Positions 25,296-36,573 of a stretch of 64,000 bases of DNA are shown here, piece after piece. The stretch spans positions 114,431,634-114,495,633 of the forward strand of contig NC_135498.1 of NCBI RefSeq assembly GCF_052857255.1, written 5' to 3'. The translations under genes and the position numbers were made by a program. Numbering within the stretch: position 1 is the first letter of the stretch; every line of letters starts with the position of its first letter. The DNA is from Amblyomma americanum (taxonomy: Eukaryota > Arthropoda > Arachnida > Ixodida > Ixodidae). The notes beneath the pieces were generated by a model, which was given only the letters and a program-made list of their open reading frames with translations, had not been told where the DNA came from and made no database searches.

Positions 25296-25628
25296 TTTTT
25301 GTACCGAAAGCTACATTACGCTAGAATTTTGAGCCTTCAGCAGTGGCGGTGCCTTGGCTGGTCACGTGGTTGGTCACATGGTGCGGAGCAGCTGCCGGCG
25401 GCGCGACGCGCAAGCGAAACAGAGGGGGGAGGGGGGAGTGGAGATGGGGAGAAGGAGGGGGGGAGTGGAGATGGGGAGAAGGAGGGGGGAGTGAATCCAC
25501 CTCCAGTGACGAAGATGAAGAAGGAATGCCCAGTGAAACGGAGCGGCGAAAGACAGACTTTGCAATTCGACTGAGCGAGTTCCAATCGCCCGGCTATAGC
25601 CATCGCGTCACTCCAGGATTAACCAGGG
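25296..25628 (+). repeat. CACGTG-rich interspersed repeat, copy D, interrupted
   Basis: The left end (gaaagctacattacgctagaattttgagccttcag), the centre (tggtcacgtggttggtcacatggtgcggagcagctgccgg) and the right end (ggctatagccatcgcgtcactccaggattaacc) are all recognisable. A G-rich tandem array (25422-25491) and a linker separate centre from right end. A Ruka SINE then inserted directly after the right end. Confidence 0.72.
25422..25491 (+). repeat. G-rich tandem repeat, unit about 29 bp
   Basis: The unit gggggagtggagatggggagaaggag occurs about twice with partial flanking units. Many G-runs of 3 or more lie close together on the plus strand, which could form a G-quadruplex. Confidence 0.8.
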
Positions 25629-25637
25629 CTAAACAAC

Positions 25638-25878
25638 AGGAGCCGCCGCGGTGGCTGAGTGGTTATGGCGCTCGGCTGCTGGCCCGAAAGACGCGGGTTC
25701 GATCCCGGCCGCGGCGGTCGAATTTCGATGGAGGCGAAATTCTAGAGCCCCGTTTACTGTGCGATGTCAGTGCACGTTAAAGAACCCCAGGTGGTCGAAA
25801 TTCCCGGAGCCCTTCACTACGGCGTCTCTCATAGCCTGAGTAGCTTTGAGACGTTAAACCCCCATAAACCAAACCAAA
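25638..25878 (+). repeat. Ruka-type SINE, full length, with 9-bp target duplication
   Basis: The head gccgccgcggtggctgagtggtt has a good A box, and the B box reads gggttcgatcccggc. The body contains 'gatgtcagtgcacgttaaagaaccccaggtggtcgaaatt' in pieces, and the tail is aaaccaaaccaaa. The target duplication ctaaacaac is seen at 25629-25637 and 25879-25887. This is the cleanest Ruka copy of the window. The short frames through it (for example 25651-25839) are not genes. Confidence 0.93.
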
Positions 25879-26364
25879 CTAAACAACGGGAATTTTCTAT
25901 TGTTATATTTACTGTAGTTATGCGTTTTCAATGACTGTAGTTTAATTTCAGTTTCTTGTTAACATTCCTTACCTGGGCTCTGTGTAATCTTCATTGTGAA
26001 TCGTATTTGCATTTCGATGTGTATTAAGCAACTTGAGCCATTGTGGCTCACGCCTTTAAAAGAAGAGGCCTAGCGCGCTCCGCTAACAGGCGCCATCCTC
26101 TCCTTAATGTTGCCTGACAATAAAAAAGGTGTGTCCAACTCTTGTACGAAAACGTCTCATTGCGGCCCCTCTGATAATTGTTTTTCAAATGTCATGAAGG
26201 AAGAAGGATCTTCTGAACTCGAAGCGATCCTGCGATCAGACCAGATCGAGATCGGAAGAAAAACGCCTAAGGGGACAAAGGAATGCTGCCGCACGAGCCA
26301 CAAGTGGCTATCGTTGTTGACAAGAGACTCATCCGTTCGGGCCAGAGACCCGACCCGGAGGTTC

Positions 26365-26545
26365 AGTTGCGGCTGTGTCTGGCTACTGATCCCCAGGTCG
26401 CGAGTGCGATCCCAGCCGCGGCGGCCGTATTTCGGTGGAGGCGAAACACAAAAACTCTCTTTCGCTGTAAAATGGCAGATATGTTACATTAGGTGCTCTA
26501 AATTGATAAGGAGCTCTCCACCGTGGCGTCTCTTGCAGTTATCCC
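26365..26545 (+). repeat. Degenerate tRNA-headed SINE
   Basis: The head is eroded but keeps 'tggctactgatccccaggtcgcgagtgcgatcccagccgcggcgg'. It is followed by 'tttcggtggaggcgaaa', 'gttacattaggtgctctaaa' and 'ccaccgtggcgtctcttgcagtta', all in SINE order. Confidence 0.7.
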
Positions 26546-27129
26546 AAGCAGAATTTAAGACACTTAAGACATGACAACAGTGCAGTTGAGGTCGCGAAAA
26601 TGCAGGAGTCGACTTAGACTTCAGGAGTCTAGGGTTCGAGCAGCTGAGGCAGCAGCGATGTGATAGAATTACTCGGAACTGCTCGGTATGCGATCGATCG
26701 AGGTTCAAGAACGATCTCTCTGTCTTGAGGCCATGCTAACGCTGGACGAATTGCGTTACAACCCTCCTAACCATCTTCCGAGCTTTTGGCATTAATGTTA
26801 CAGTGGGTTGTCTTTGTACACTTACTTGCCTGCCGTTCCCTTCAGCTCAAAAAGGACTGCATAAAAGGGACCGAAATTTTGCTGTTACAATAACACTACC
26901 TGCTTCTAAGGTCACTAAAGAACGCCATTGTTTTAGTTCTCTAGATATAATCACGAAAGTTTTATAGTAACGCAGCACGCCGTTTAGCTTTTTAGGCGGG
27001 CCGTTGACAGTGAGTGCACATCTTTATCTCTTGATGAATTGCAAACAGCCTCTATAGAAAATTACAACGTTCGGAAATGTCGGCCTATAATTGTTTTTGC
27101 GGCAACGCATTTTCTTTCTACCTTTGCAG
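26546..27129. other. 5' flank of the evasin-like gene; likely end of a 5'UTR intron
   Basis: The sequence just before 27130 (ttttctttctacctttgcag) is a strong polypyrimidine tract plus acceptor. It implies that the ATG-bearing exon is preceded by at least one untranslated exon. I could not place that exon or a promoter. Confidence 0.45.
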
Positions 27130-27187
27130 GCCATGGAGGATTTGCTCTACTCTTCGCTTTTGTGCTTCATGCTCCTGGCATCGCATG
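27130..27187 (+). CDS. Evasin-like secreted protein, exon 1 (signal peptide)
   Basis: The exon is flanked by tttgcag on the left and gtgagt on the right. The start codon at 27133 sits in an ideal context (GCCATGG). The 55 coding bases end in phase 1. They encode Met-Glu-Asp followed by a hydrophobic run rich in Leu, Phe and Met, typical of a signal peptide, with cleavage probably just after the junction with exon 2. It is read together with the exons at 29582, 32130, 48729 and 56195, whose phases fit in order. The product should be secreted, in ticks most often into saliva. A chance ATG after an AG is the alternative; the chain of five phase-compatible exons argues against it. Confidence 0.75.
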
Positions 27188-29581
27188 GTGAGTTTATTAC
27201 GAATGAATACTTCAGAAGTTTACTCTAGCTAGACAGCTACTCTGCAAAACGAAGATGGAGAATATGTACAATCTCCCTCTTCTAAAACATGTAGCTGAAG
27301 CATGTGAAATTCTTATTCAATAGCATTGCCAGTAACCCATCATCCATTCTCAAAAACACTCTCTGAAATCAAAGAGAAACAGGAGCAGAAGACATCAAAA
27401 GTCCTAAATTTCAAAAAATGCAGATGAGAGTACACGACAAAGTAGAGAAATTAATACGAAGAAGGACAAAAGAGACCACGTGGCCGAACGACACTTGCAA
27501 CTTGTTCCCAGCAAAACAAAATAACATCATTGCCTCATGACTCTCAGGAGTTTTTTTTTAATCACAATTCAGGATTTCACACTAACACCTCGATCTTGTA
27601 ACATTCCTACCACTGCCGCCCATCTCCCGTGCTAGCTTCTATTTGTACTAGTCGCCTGAATCCTTTCCCCGAATGAATTCGATTTTCTATTCCCGGTTGA
27701 ATCCGGTTTTCGTCACTGTCTCCAGGAGAAAGCTAGAAGCAGACGCCTTATGAGCGATGATTTGGTGGTCGCTGAATGAGTCATTAACACGTCGAGCAGT
27801 CTGTCTCTCACAGTGGCTGCCGCGGCTTCTGTGCACTTAATAGGCCGCCTGTCTGCTGCGGCCAGGTTACCTGAGGCATCTGCCTGCTTAAGTGGCAAAG
27901 CATTTCCCAGACATGAAATCACGTTGGGACGGGAGTGAAAATTATGAGAAGAAAGGAGGACAACCTAGTGGAGGAGAAGGAGGGAAAATGGAGAGAATAA
28001 AAGTGGTTCTGGGACTGTATTTGCTTCACATATCCCTCCACATGCATAAAAGTTGTCTGTGACTAAACAAATGCACGCCTTGTGATTTTCGCTCCAAACA
28101 CATCATGAAAGATGTGCAAGACCATTCGAGGTGCTGAAATAAAGAGAGGCAGATGAAAGCTGCACAACACATTTGCGAGTATATACCCTGAAGGGACAGT
28201 TTGTTCGATCGCACTAAACTGCGTTAACCACCAACGCAGGCTCAATCATAACATTGCGCCCAGCCGATGAAAATCATTTAGTTTGCGGAAGAACTTGCTT
28301 TTTGTATCTTATCTACTATTTATTTATTTTTACTACGGCCAGATGGCCATCGATAGCATTCTTTCATTACCTCCACCTCAACAAATTGAAAATCAGCAGC
28401 GCCTCTATCCTTATGTGACATATCGATGGCAGGGGCTTTCACGACGGAGCCGTTTTCGGCGCTGCTGGAGGCAAGTTCGTGCGGGCACAGACGTTTACGT
28501 AGTTGGAGATGGTGAGGGCTGGCTCAAATCTATTGTAAAGGGCTTGCTTGTAAACTGAAGTGAAAATTTTGTTCTCTCATCTTATGCTCCCGTAATACAC
28601 CATGTTATGAGTCTAAAATATTTGGCTGTGATTGGGAAAGTCTGCTCCTATAAATGTGGTCTTCACTGACTTTTCTTTGTTACTTCATTATGTACCTGAT
28701 TATGTACTTCAAGATTAGTAAAATTCGCTCTGACGCATGAGTTGAATTTTTTTTTTCAAATTGACTTTTGCACTAATTTTTATATAGGCTTATGCAACCC
28801 AGTTGACCGTGACATAAAGCCTCGCGACATTAAGGTAATTAAGGTCACGGCGGGTGCGTTAATGTCACTTGACCGTGAGATAAACGCACCCACCGGTAAA
28901 GACGACGGCGACGAGAAAGCTAGGGGCGGGCGCCTAACAGCTATCGCTGTAAAAATAGAGATCCTGTTAAGTCTTTCAAAGTATATAGAGAACTTTTCGC
29001 CTCATAATTATGGTACCGAACCCGACGATTAATTGAATAATTACATTAATTGATAAATACACAAAACTGCGTTATTTACGGTTCTATATTGCTATCAGCT
29101 AAGCTTTGTGCCTTGAAACTAAACGGAAAAGGTGTCCCTTGTAGCGACTAGCATGCGTACAAGCGTCACAGCACACAGTTACTGCACTTCCTATCGAGAA
29201 ACCTTGCAAGGAGAACTGGGCATGAACAGACGGATGGCGTTAATGCACAGGCGTCGTAGCACATACTCACACCTCGTTCTTTTGAGATAATTGCGCAATT
29301 AATGTCGGGTTGCTGTTGCTGTGGTGGTTTCGTATCGCGCTGAAGTAGAGTTGCGAAACGACAAAGGCAGAAATAGCTGAAAAAAAATGTGACCAATGCT
29401 GAAAGTGCTTTCGTTCTTGACATCTAGAAAAGAGAAAATTGATGCACCGTTTGTGTCGATTAGCGGCGCCCAGCATATAACAGCACTGTAGTGTGCGTAG
29501 TGCACCATTGCCATTCTTGGCCTGATGTCACCAACCTTTTTACTTACTGGAAAAAAATATTTTTGTTATTCTTGCATATAG
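27188..29581 (+). other. Intron 1 of evasin-like gene
   Basis: A GTGAGT donor and ATATAG acceptor, phase 1. It contains a strong hairpin at 28848-28890 but no recognised coding element. The frame at 28283-28558 is unrecognised. Confidence 0.65.
28848..28890. repeat. Imperfect 17-bp inverted repeat in a tick-type repeat fragment
   Basis: GGGTGCGTTAATGTCAC and GTGAGATAAACGCACCC face each other across ttgacc, with two mismatches. Neighbouring 'gttgaccgtgacataaagc' echoes the same words. It is probably the end region of a small DNA element. Confidence 0.7.
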
Positions 29582-29617
29582 GTTTTGCCCTTCCTGAGGA
29601 CAGCGATGAAGGAACTG
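29582..29617 (+). CDS. Evasin-like secreted protein, exon 2
   Basis: A 36-base exon between a T-rich tract ending atatag and the donor gtgagt; phase 1 at both ends, so it adds exactly 12 residues. It encodes the end of the signal region (FALP) and then a run of acidic residues (EDSDEGT). Its small size and symmetrical phase mean it could be skipped without breaking the frame. Confidence 0.75.
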
Positions 29618-32129
29618 GTGAGTATTTTAAATAAACCACTGCTCGCAGTTCACCTGTTTTTTGTGCACTGTTAAAGTTCTTCAGCCAGATTATAACAGCG
29701 AAAGGTTTTCCTGGCGCTTCTGTCGCCACAGCGCGGTTTCGGCCCTCGTTCACGAGGCTAGTCTGTGCATGTTTCTTGTGCCTCGAGCCTCGCTCAGCAT
29801 CCGCCTTCATCGGGTAGGACGTGAGTTCATAAGATGCCGCTCAACGCTCCTTGTTTGAACACACAAAGCACGCAATCGGGACGCTGCTGCCGGCACGAGC
29901 CCTGCCAGATTCATTTCTCAAGTCTCTGTCCACTTCTGCCAGTGTGTGCGTACTTTTATTAACGAAAGTGTGAAGAGTAGGTAAATTTTAAAAACCGACA
30001 AAGTACTGTATACGCTAACGTTTCCTTACTTGCCTGACTTAGAGAGGATATTGTCAGCGTAATCATATTTCCGTCCGCTACCACCGATACCTCTGGTCTC
30101 ACATTTCGCAGATTTTTCTCTTTTCGAAGGCTTAGATAAGTAACTCACCTCAACGGTGAGCAGGTGGCTATAAATACTGCAGGCATCTGGCTAGCAGGCT
30201 TTATGGCCTGCTATGCAAAATACTCAGTGGCAAAACACTATGTGACCGCGAGCGAGTTTCGAACCCTCGGCGGCGCGAACTCATTACATTCGCTTGCCAC
30301 TGCATAAGAACACTACGTCGTCGCCGTAATCGAACATACCGCTTGTTTAACTGCCACTCTTTCGTGCTGTGCTTTGAATGTCGTCGTCTTTATCAACTTC
30401 CATTCGTTTGCAACGGATCCAGACAACACCGCTATCGCATTGCCCTCATAAACCGAGTTATAGAATAGAAATGGAAGAGAAAGCCGAAGTGCGAGCGCAC
30501 CTATTTCGCATTTGCCTTGACCATGACAAATCTTCCTTGATTTATTTAGTTAACATCACCCATGAATAACACTGTTCGCCTATCTTATTTTTGTGTCCGC
30601 TCTGTAGCTGCTGAGAAATGCTTTCAAGATAAAAATGTTTCCTTTCAATGAGGGCTCTTTCACTTATTACATTGAATTACACTTTATCACATTAACGTGT
30701 CCGAGAAATCAACCGACCTTCCTTACCACTCGACGCAGCGGATCAGTGCCTATGGCATGCGGTTGCTGGAAAGAAGGTCGCGGGATCCCATCCCCACTAC
30801 AGCGGCCATATTTAGATTATTGAGTAATGAATGCCTTCCAGTGCTGCGGAAAATTAGTACAAAATAACTCGTCAGAATTCTTATGCAGCCTTTCACAAAG
30901 GTGTATCTCATAGCCTACGTCCATGTTTGGAATATTAAATCCCATCTAAGAACATACCTTAGCTCCTTTTACCAAGAAGCACTAAATTTATTCTGAACAG
31001 CGCGAGAAGTCTAAGGAGCAGAAAGGGACGACTGATCCGGTATAAACCGGATATTTATCGAAAAAGACAGCCTTTTATCGACATAAGTGAATGCGTGTAG
31101 AGGAGCCTTTATTGATTTATTACAAATATAACAGCATTACCTGAATTAGATGGGTTAACTTTGTCTATAATGTTTTTTTTTCAAATCTAACCAATCTGCT
31201 TGGCCCACACTTTACGCCGAAGCATAATGAAGTAATAGTTATAACACGTTAGGAAAATTAGGATTATGACCTTGAATCTCAGAACGCTGTGGGTGAAATG
31301 ACGAGTGTGGAATGCGCCTGAGATTAGCGGTGGCTAAGAGAGTTAAAAGCACCAGTGGCTTGCCGAATCGCGATGAGTTCTTGCACGCAAAACTCAGACC
31401 CGATTATTTGACAACGCTCCAAAGCTTGCACAGTTTCCTTATCTTTTATAGACAGCCCACCATGCCACTTTGTTTCAAGATATCTTTGAGAAGAGCTACA
31501 TGAATTTCTAAACGTATTTAGCTACTCTGTGGGTCACAAGGCACTCAGGACGACGAGCAGCCGCTAGTAAGCGTCTTTTGCATAAAGTATGCGCTTACTA
31601 AGAGAAATATATTTTTCTAATTAGAGAAGAAGCAAGCATCTATAATTTGTATTTGTTTTGAGCTACGCGTGCCTTCGTGCCCGCGTTTTGCATTTTAGGT
31701 ATAGGTTTCAAAGCTCTCAAAGATATACGAGGCCTGGCAACGTCCCATTGTTCACAGTGCAGATGCAGCAGCGAATGTTCGCTCTGTCATCGCGAACTCG
31801 GCGTCGCCGCTGCTGCCGGAGACACCCTACAGCGCAAAAGCAGAGCGAGAGGTTGTGAAGTGAATCATTCGTACAGGTCAAAAAGCAAGGTAACGGAACA
31901 TGAAGGCGGTGTTGTGCCTACCTCAAGGAACGCTCCAAAGGAGGCTAGATTGAGGAACTGGAATGCGTTGCGATAAAGTTTTTTTTCAGCTCCCGGCAGC
32001 AAGATACGTAGCGGAGATTGACTTATCTTGTCCTGTGATGCATTGTCGATTTAGTTTGTCAGAAAATATTTATTACGTTCTCCTGTTATATGTGTCTAGA
32101 ATAATATTTTAATCTTGCTTTTTACACAG
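29618..32129 (+). other. Intron 2 of evasin-like gene
   Basis: A GTGAGT donor and TTTACACAG acceptor, phase 1. It holds an old SINE at 30735-30945 and a weak minus-strand tRNA-like block near 30240-30320. Otherwise it is anonymous. Confidence 0.65.
30735..30945 (+). repeat. Degenerate tRNA-headed SINE
   Basis: The remnant reads cgcagcggatcagtgcctatggcatgcggttgctggaaagaaggtcgcgggatccc, then 'gcggccatatttag', and ends 'tatctcatagcctacgtccatgtttggaatattaaatcccat'. This resembles the SINE 3' block ctcatagcctgagt..ttgagacgttaaaccccat. Confidence 0.68.
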
Positions 32130-32168
32130 ATTCTGACGACTATGACAGTTACGACAATGAGCCTGAAA
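32130..32168 (+). CDS. Evasin-like secreted protein, exon 3 (acidic tyrosine motif)
   Basis: A 39-base exon between tttttacacag and gtaagt, phase 1 at both ends, adding 13 residues: DSDDYDSYDNEPE. Both tyrosines lie in strongly acidic surroundings, the usual context for tyrosine sulfation. Several evasins are known to have acidic, sulfatable N-terminal tails that improve chemokine binding, so this exon probably encodes that tail. Like exon 2 it can be skipped in frame. The similarity to sulfated tails of other tick saliva proteins leaves some room for another family, which exons 4-5 reduce. Confidence 0.78.
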
Positions 32169-33254
32169 GTAAGTGCAGTGCATCACATCGGGTAGGTCAA
32201 CCAGAATGGTTGCTTCAAAGGTGACGACGCATAGCATGCTCTCTACAGTTACTCTATTTCTTGTCGCAGATTTCTCAACTTCTAAAAGAACTAAATTTTG
32301 GTACAAAAACAAACGTTACAGTTGCAAGTAGAAATGCCTAGAAATCGAATTCCAACACTACGATAAGCAGAGAACACTTGCGACGCCCCCGCAATTACAG
32401 TGTGCATATCGACTGTGCCTTTTTTACTGTTCCAAGCGCTAAACTACAAAGTTTTTCAGGTGCATTGCATAATAAAATAAAATATTAAAATCGTAGTGGT
32501 CATTTCAAGCGCAGTGTGCCATTCTGAGAACAGCTGCCGCGGAAAATTAATGTACAGGGTTGGTGAAAAATTTCCAGACCACAGGCTTTGCTTTTAAAGC
32601 GGGATCAGATGTGAAAATGGTATTCTCCTAAGCACTGTAGACATTTTGGCATACCCTGCAGAAGCAGAAAACTTCCCCTGAGCACAAACGACTCAGTGAC
32701 GCGAATTATTCAACTTTCGCTTAAGCGCGAAAGGGCACAAATTTCATTTTTTTTATCTTTCTCTGTTTTCTGTATTAAAGGTAAAGATTTTGCCTTCTGA
32801 TCGCTAAAGTTATAGTTTATGTGCCGAAAGTCGTTGATAAAATCCTTATTTTGGAAGACAAGGTCCAAGTACGTCTTCGTAGATGCGGAGACGGAGGGGT
32901 AGCGAGTTGCACCATCAATAGCTCTTGAGCATTGGTGAGGAGGTCGGCATTGCTGCTTGAATGTGCAGGTGTCCTACACGAAGCATGGAGCACGACCTGT
33001 ACTTCAGTAATGAATTATGAGGTAGGCACAGTGTTTATGTTGAGCTACATAACCTTTATTAAATGAAGCGTAAAGAAAGGCTCCTTCACGGGAGGGGGGC
33101 ATTAGGGACATAGACATCATATATGGAGGTCAATGCCTGCCTCACGTGCAAACTGCATATACGTTATCGCCACGATATCTGGACAGGCCTACTGAAAGAA
33201 TGGCGCGGTGTGCTCGTTCCCTGCACCTTTCACCTACATCGGCATGTTAGGAAG

Positions 33255-33330
33255 CAGTGATGGCGTAGAAGTAGAGCATCCGCCTCGCGTGCAAGAGGTC
33301 CGGGCTTGGAATCCGAGTGGCGCGCAGTTC
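33255..33330 (+). repeat. tRNA-like SINE head immediately upstream of the RTE LINE
   Basis: The stretch gatggcgtagaagtagagcatccgcctcgcgtgcaagaggtccgggcttggaatccgagtgg folds in the order of a tRNA. It has an A-box-like TGGCGTAGAAGTAGAGC, an anticodon-arm-like CCTC...GAGG, and a B-box-like GGGCTTGGAATCC. It is a pseudogene, because the B box is altered and no acceptor stem is evident. The sequence runs on without a visible break toward the LINE. Confidence 0.65.
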
Positions 33331-33539
33331 TCCAAAGGATTGAAGGAAGAAAAACTGCGCGTGTTGATAGAACTGCACAGCAAGGCCTGGGGTGCAGCCT
33401 GAGCTCGGTGACCAGAACCAAAAACACACTCTCTCAACAGAACAGAATTTGGCCACCCTGGTGCAGTACTTGGTCACAGCGTTCTAAGATCAAATCAATT
33501 AATCCTCGGCCCTCAGTTGTTAGCGGCTGCGGAGCAACT

Positions 33540-36330
33540 GGCCATGGCGGTGGTCAGACCTGTGACGCGGCGCAGGGTGCTAAGAATTTCTGGCTCCGCA
33601 CAGGCCGCCACTGGAATCTCAACCTGGCAACGTTCAACGCTAGAACCTTATCTAGTGAGGCTAGCCTAGCAGTGCTGTTCGAGGAACTAGCGGGCATTAA
33701 ATGGGATGTCATAGGGCTCAGTTTATTTAGGAGGACAGGTAGGGCGTATACAGTACTAAACGATGGGCAGATACTGTTCCATCGCGGACTAGCGTATAGA
33801 CGACAACTAGGTGTGGGATTCCTCATTAATCAGTATTTAGCTGCCAACGCAGAAGAATATTGTATAAAATTAACGAGAGAGTGGCAGCTATCGCAATAGG
33901 GCTGAATAGGAGGTACAAGCTGAAGGTGCTGCATGCCCACGCATCTACATCCAGCCATGATGACCAGACTGTTGAAAGTTTCTATGAATACGCGGAATTG
34001 GCAATGAACAAAGTAAAATCACACTACACTGTACTGATGGGCGGCATCAATGCGAAGGTGGGCAAGGAGCAGGCTGGCGCCCCGGTGGTAGGCGATTATG
34101 GGATCGGTTCTAAGAATAGCCGGGGAGGGTTATTAGTAGAGCTCGCAGACAGAAATAATTTACGGATCATGAATGCGTTCTTCTGCAAACGATAGAACAG
34201 GAATTGGACCTGGAGGAGCCTCAGTGGTGAGGCTAAAAATGAAATCGGCTTCATACTATGCGCTCAACCTGGCATCGTTCAGGATATCGACGTCCTCTAA
34301 AAGGTGTGCTGTAGCGACCACAAAATGGTAAGGTCTCGAAATAGCTTAGACTTGAGGATGGAATGGAAGAAGCAATTAATGAAGAAATGCATTAACGAGT
34401 TAACGATAAGAGGGAAAATAGAGGAATTCAAGATATCTCTGCAGAACAGAGGTTCAGCCTTAATTGAGGAAGACGATGTTGATGTCCATACAATGAACGA
34501 TCATCTCACAGCTATTATTATGGAGTGCGCAGTAGAAGTAGGCAGTAGGACGGTTCGACAGGATACCGGCAAGCTATCTCAGGAGGCGAAATATCTGATT
34601 AAGGAACGCCAAAGCATGAGGGTGTCTAACCCTACAGACAGGAATAAACTAGCAGAGCTATCGAAGTTATGATATAAGCGCAAGGATTGCTTAAATAAGG
34701 AAGCTAAATATGAAGAAGACCGAGCATGCTCTATAGAACACAGGTTGCCTGAAAGCGGTTAACGGGAAACAAGGCATTGGTAAGAATGAGATGTATGCGT
34801 TAAGAGACAAAGAGAGCAATGTCATTAGCAATATGGATAAGATAGTTAAAGTTGCCGAAGGATTATACACAAATCTATACAGTAGAGAAAGTAATCAGAG
34901 CGTTAATGAGAGACAGTAACGCACAGCAATGCGTCATGCCGCTAGTAACGAAAGTGGAAGCAAAGAAAGCCTTAACAGCAATACAGAGGGGAAAAGCACC
35001 TGGTGACAATCAGGTAACAGCAGTTCTGTTGATGGACGGAGGGGAGATTGTGATAGAAAAACTAGCCACCCTGTACACGCAATGCCTTATGACCTCGGCC
35101 TTACCAGAACCTTGGCAGACCGCAAAAATTATCGTAATTCTTAAGAAAGGAGACGCCAAGGAGTTGACAAATTACAGACCGACCAGCTTACTGTCCGCTG
35201 CCTACGTGATATTTATTAAGGTAATCGCTAATAGTCAGGACAACCTTACACTTTAATAAACCAATTGATCAGGCAGGCTTTCATAAAGGATATTCAACAA
35301 TAGGTCATATTCGCACAATCAGTCAGGTGATAGAGAAATGTGCAGAATATAAACCGCTCTATATAGCCGTCATTGATTACGAGAAAGCATTAGACTCAGT
35401 GGAAGCCTCAGCTGTCATAGCTGCTTTGCGGAATCGGGGTGTAGAAGAGCCTTATGTGAAAATACTGGAAGATATGTACAGAAACTGCACAGCTACTATT
35501 GTCCTCCTTAAAATGAGCAATAAAATTCAAATAAAGATGGCCATTAGGCAAGGAGATACGATCTCGCCAATGCTATTCACCGCCTGCTTATAGGAGGTAT
35601 TCCGAGGCCTGAATTAGGAAGAGTTGGGGATAAGAGTTAATGGCAAATACCTAAATAAGCTGCGATTTACTGATGAGATTGCCTTCCTGAGTCACTCACG
35701 AGATGAATTGCAGATCATGATAAATGATTTAGACAGCGATAGCAAAACGGTGGGTCTAAAAATTAACATGCAGAAAACCAAAAGTGACTGCTGATCCGGA
35801 TCATGCACGGAAAAATGTTAGAAGGGTAAGAATGGGGTGGAGCGCATATGGCACGTTCACTCAGATCATGAGTATCAGTTTGTCAATATCCCCCAAGAAA
35901 AAAGTGCACAACAGCTGTATCTTGCCGGTACTCACCTATGGGCCAGAAACGTGGAGGCTAACGAAAAGGGTTCAGCTTAAGTTAAGGACTACGCAGTGAG
36001 CCATGGAAATAGAAATGATAGGGGTAGCGTTAAGAGACCTGAAATGGGCAGAGTGGGTGAGGGCTATAACGCGGGTATATGACATTATAGTCGAAATCAA
36101 GAGGAAGAAATGGGATTGGGCGGGGCATGTGATGCGAAGGCAAGACAACCTGCTGGTCCTTAAGGGTAACAGAATGGATTCCAAGAGAAGGGAAGCGTAG
36201 TAGGGGGAGGCAGAAGATTAGGTGTGCGGATGAGATTATGAAATTCGCAGGTATAGGTTGGTCGCAGCTGGCAAAGGACCGGGTTAATTTTAGCGACATG
36301 GGAGAGGCCTTTGCCCTGGAGTGGGTGTAG
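33540..36330 (+). pseudogene. RTE-type LINE (endonuclease plus reverse transcriptase), inactive
   Basis: Plus-strand pieces in changing frames give an RTE-like protein. The apurinic endonuclease starts near 33605 (WNLNLATFNARTL) and continues to about 34195. The RT domain runs from about 34900 (GKAPGDNQVTAVLL) through LTNYRPTSLLSA (35160), QAGF (35270), IAVIDYEKALDSVE (35365) and IRQGDTISPMLF (35547) to FTDEIAFL (about 35670). The C-terminal block KKWDWAGHVMRR lies near 36100. The endonuclease motif GDFNA reads GGINA, so a catalytic Asp is lost. The RT motif usually FADD reads FTDE. Several stops and frame changes are present. No zinc-finger ORF1 precedes it, as usual for RTE. Confidence 0.9.
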
Positions 36331-36334
36331 TCAG

Positions 36335-36371
36335 GCTGATGATGATGATTATGATGATGATGATGATGAAG
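36335..36371 (+). repeat. (TGA)n tail of the RTE LINE
   Basis: A run of tga/gat triplets directly follows the RTE stop region. Short-unit tails of this kind are typical of RTE elements and mark the 3' end of the insertion. Confidence 0.85.
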
Positions 36372-36506
36372 TCTCGTATAGACACAGAACGGAGGAGGTT
36401 CTCATAAATGTGGCAGTGTAGAAAGCTGAGTGTGTGCACCCTCTAATGCCATACGTTGATTGATGCGATGCAGAGCGTCTGTGGTTCGTGCAGACTCCGC
36501 ATGAAA

Positions 36507-36573
36507 TTTAAGAAACTAATTTTAAGAGACTAATTTTAAGACTAAATTTAAGAGACTAATTTAAGAAACTGGC
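36507..36573. repeat. Minisatellite, unit about 14 bp, 4-5 copies
   Basis: Units of the form tttaagagactaat/tttaagaaactaat repeat in tandem with small changes. Confidence 0.8.

Noticed and set aside
25299..25839. Overlapping long frames on both strands
   Set aside because: They run through a CACGTG repeat, a G-rich array and a SINE; the translated sequence only reflects GC-rich repeats.
30240..30320. Minus-strand tRNA-like block (gagggttcgaaactcgc)
   Set aside because: The B-box word is present but no A box or SINE body could be aligned with the other copies.
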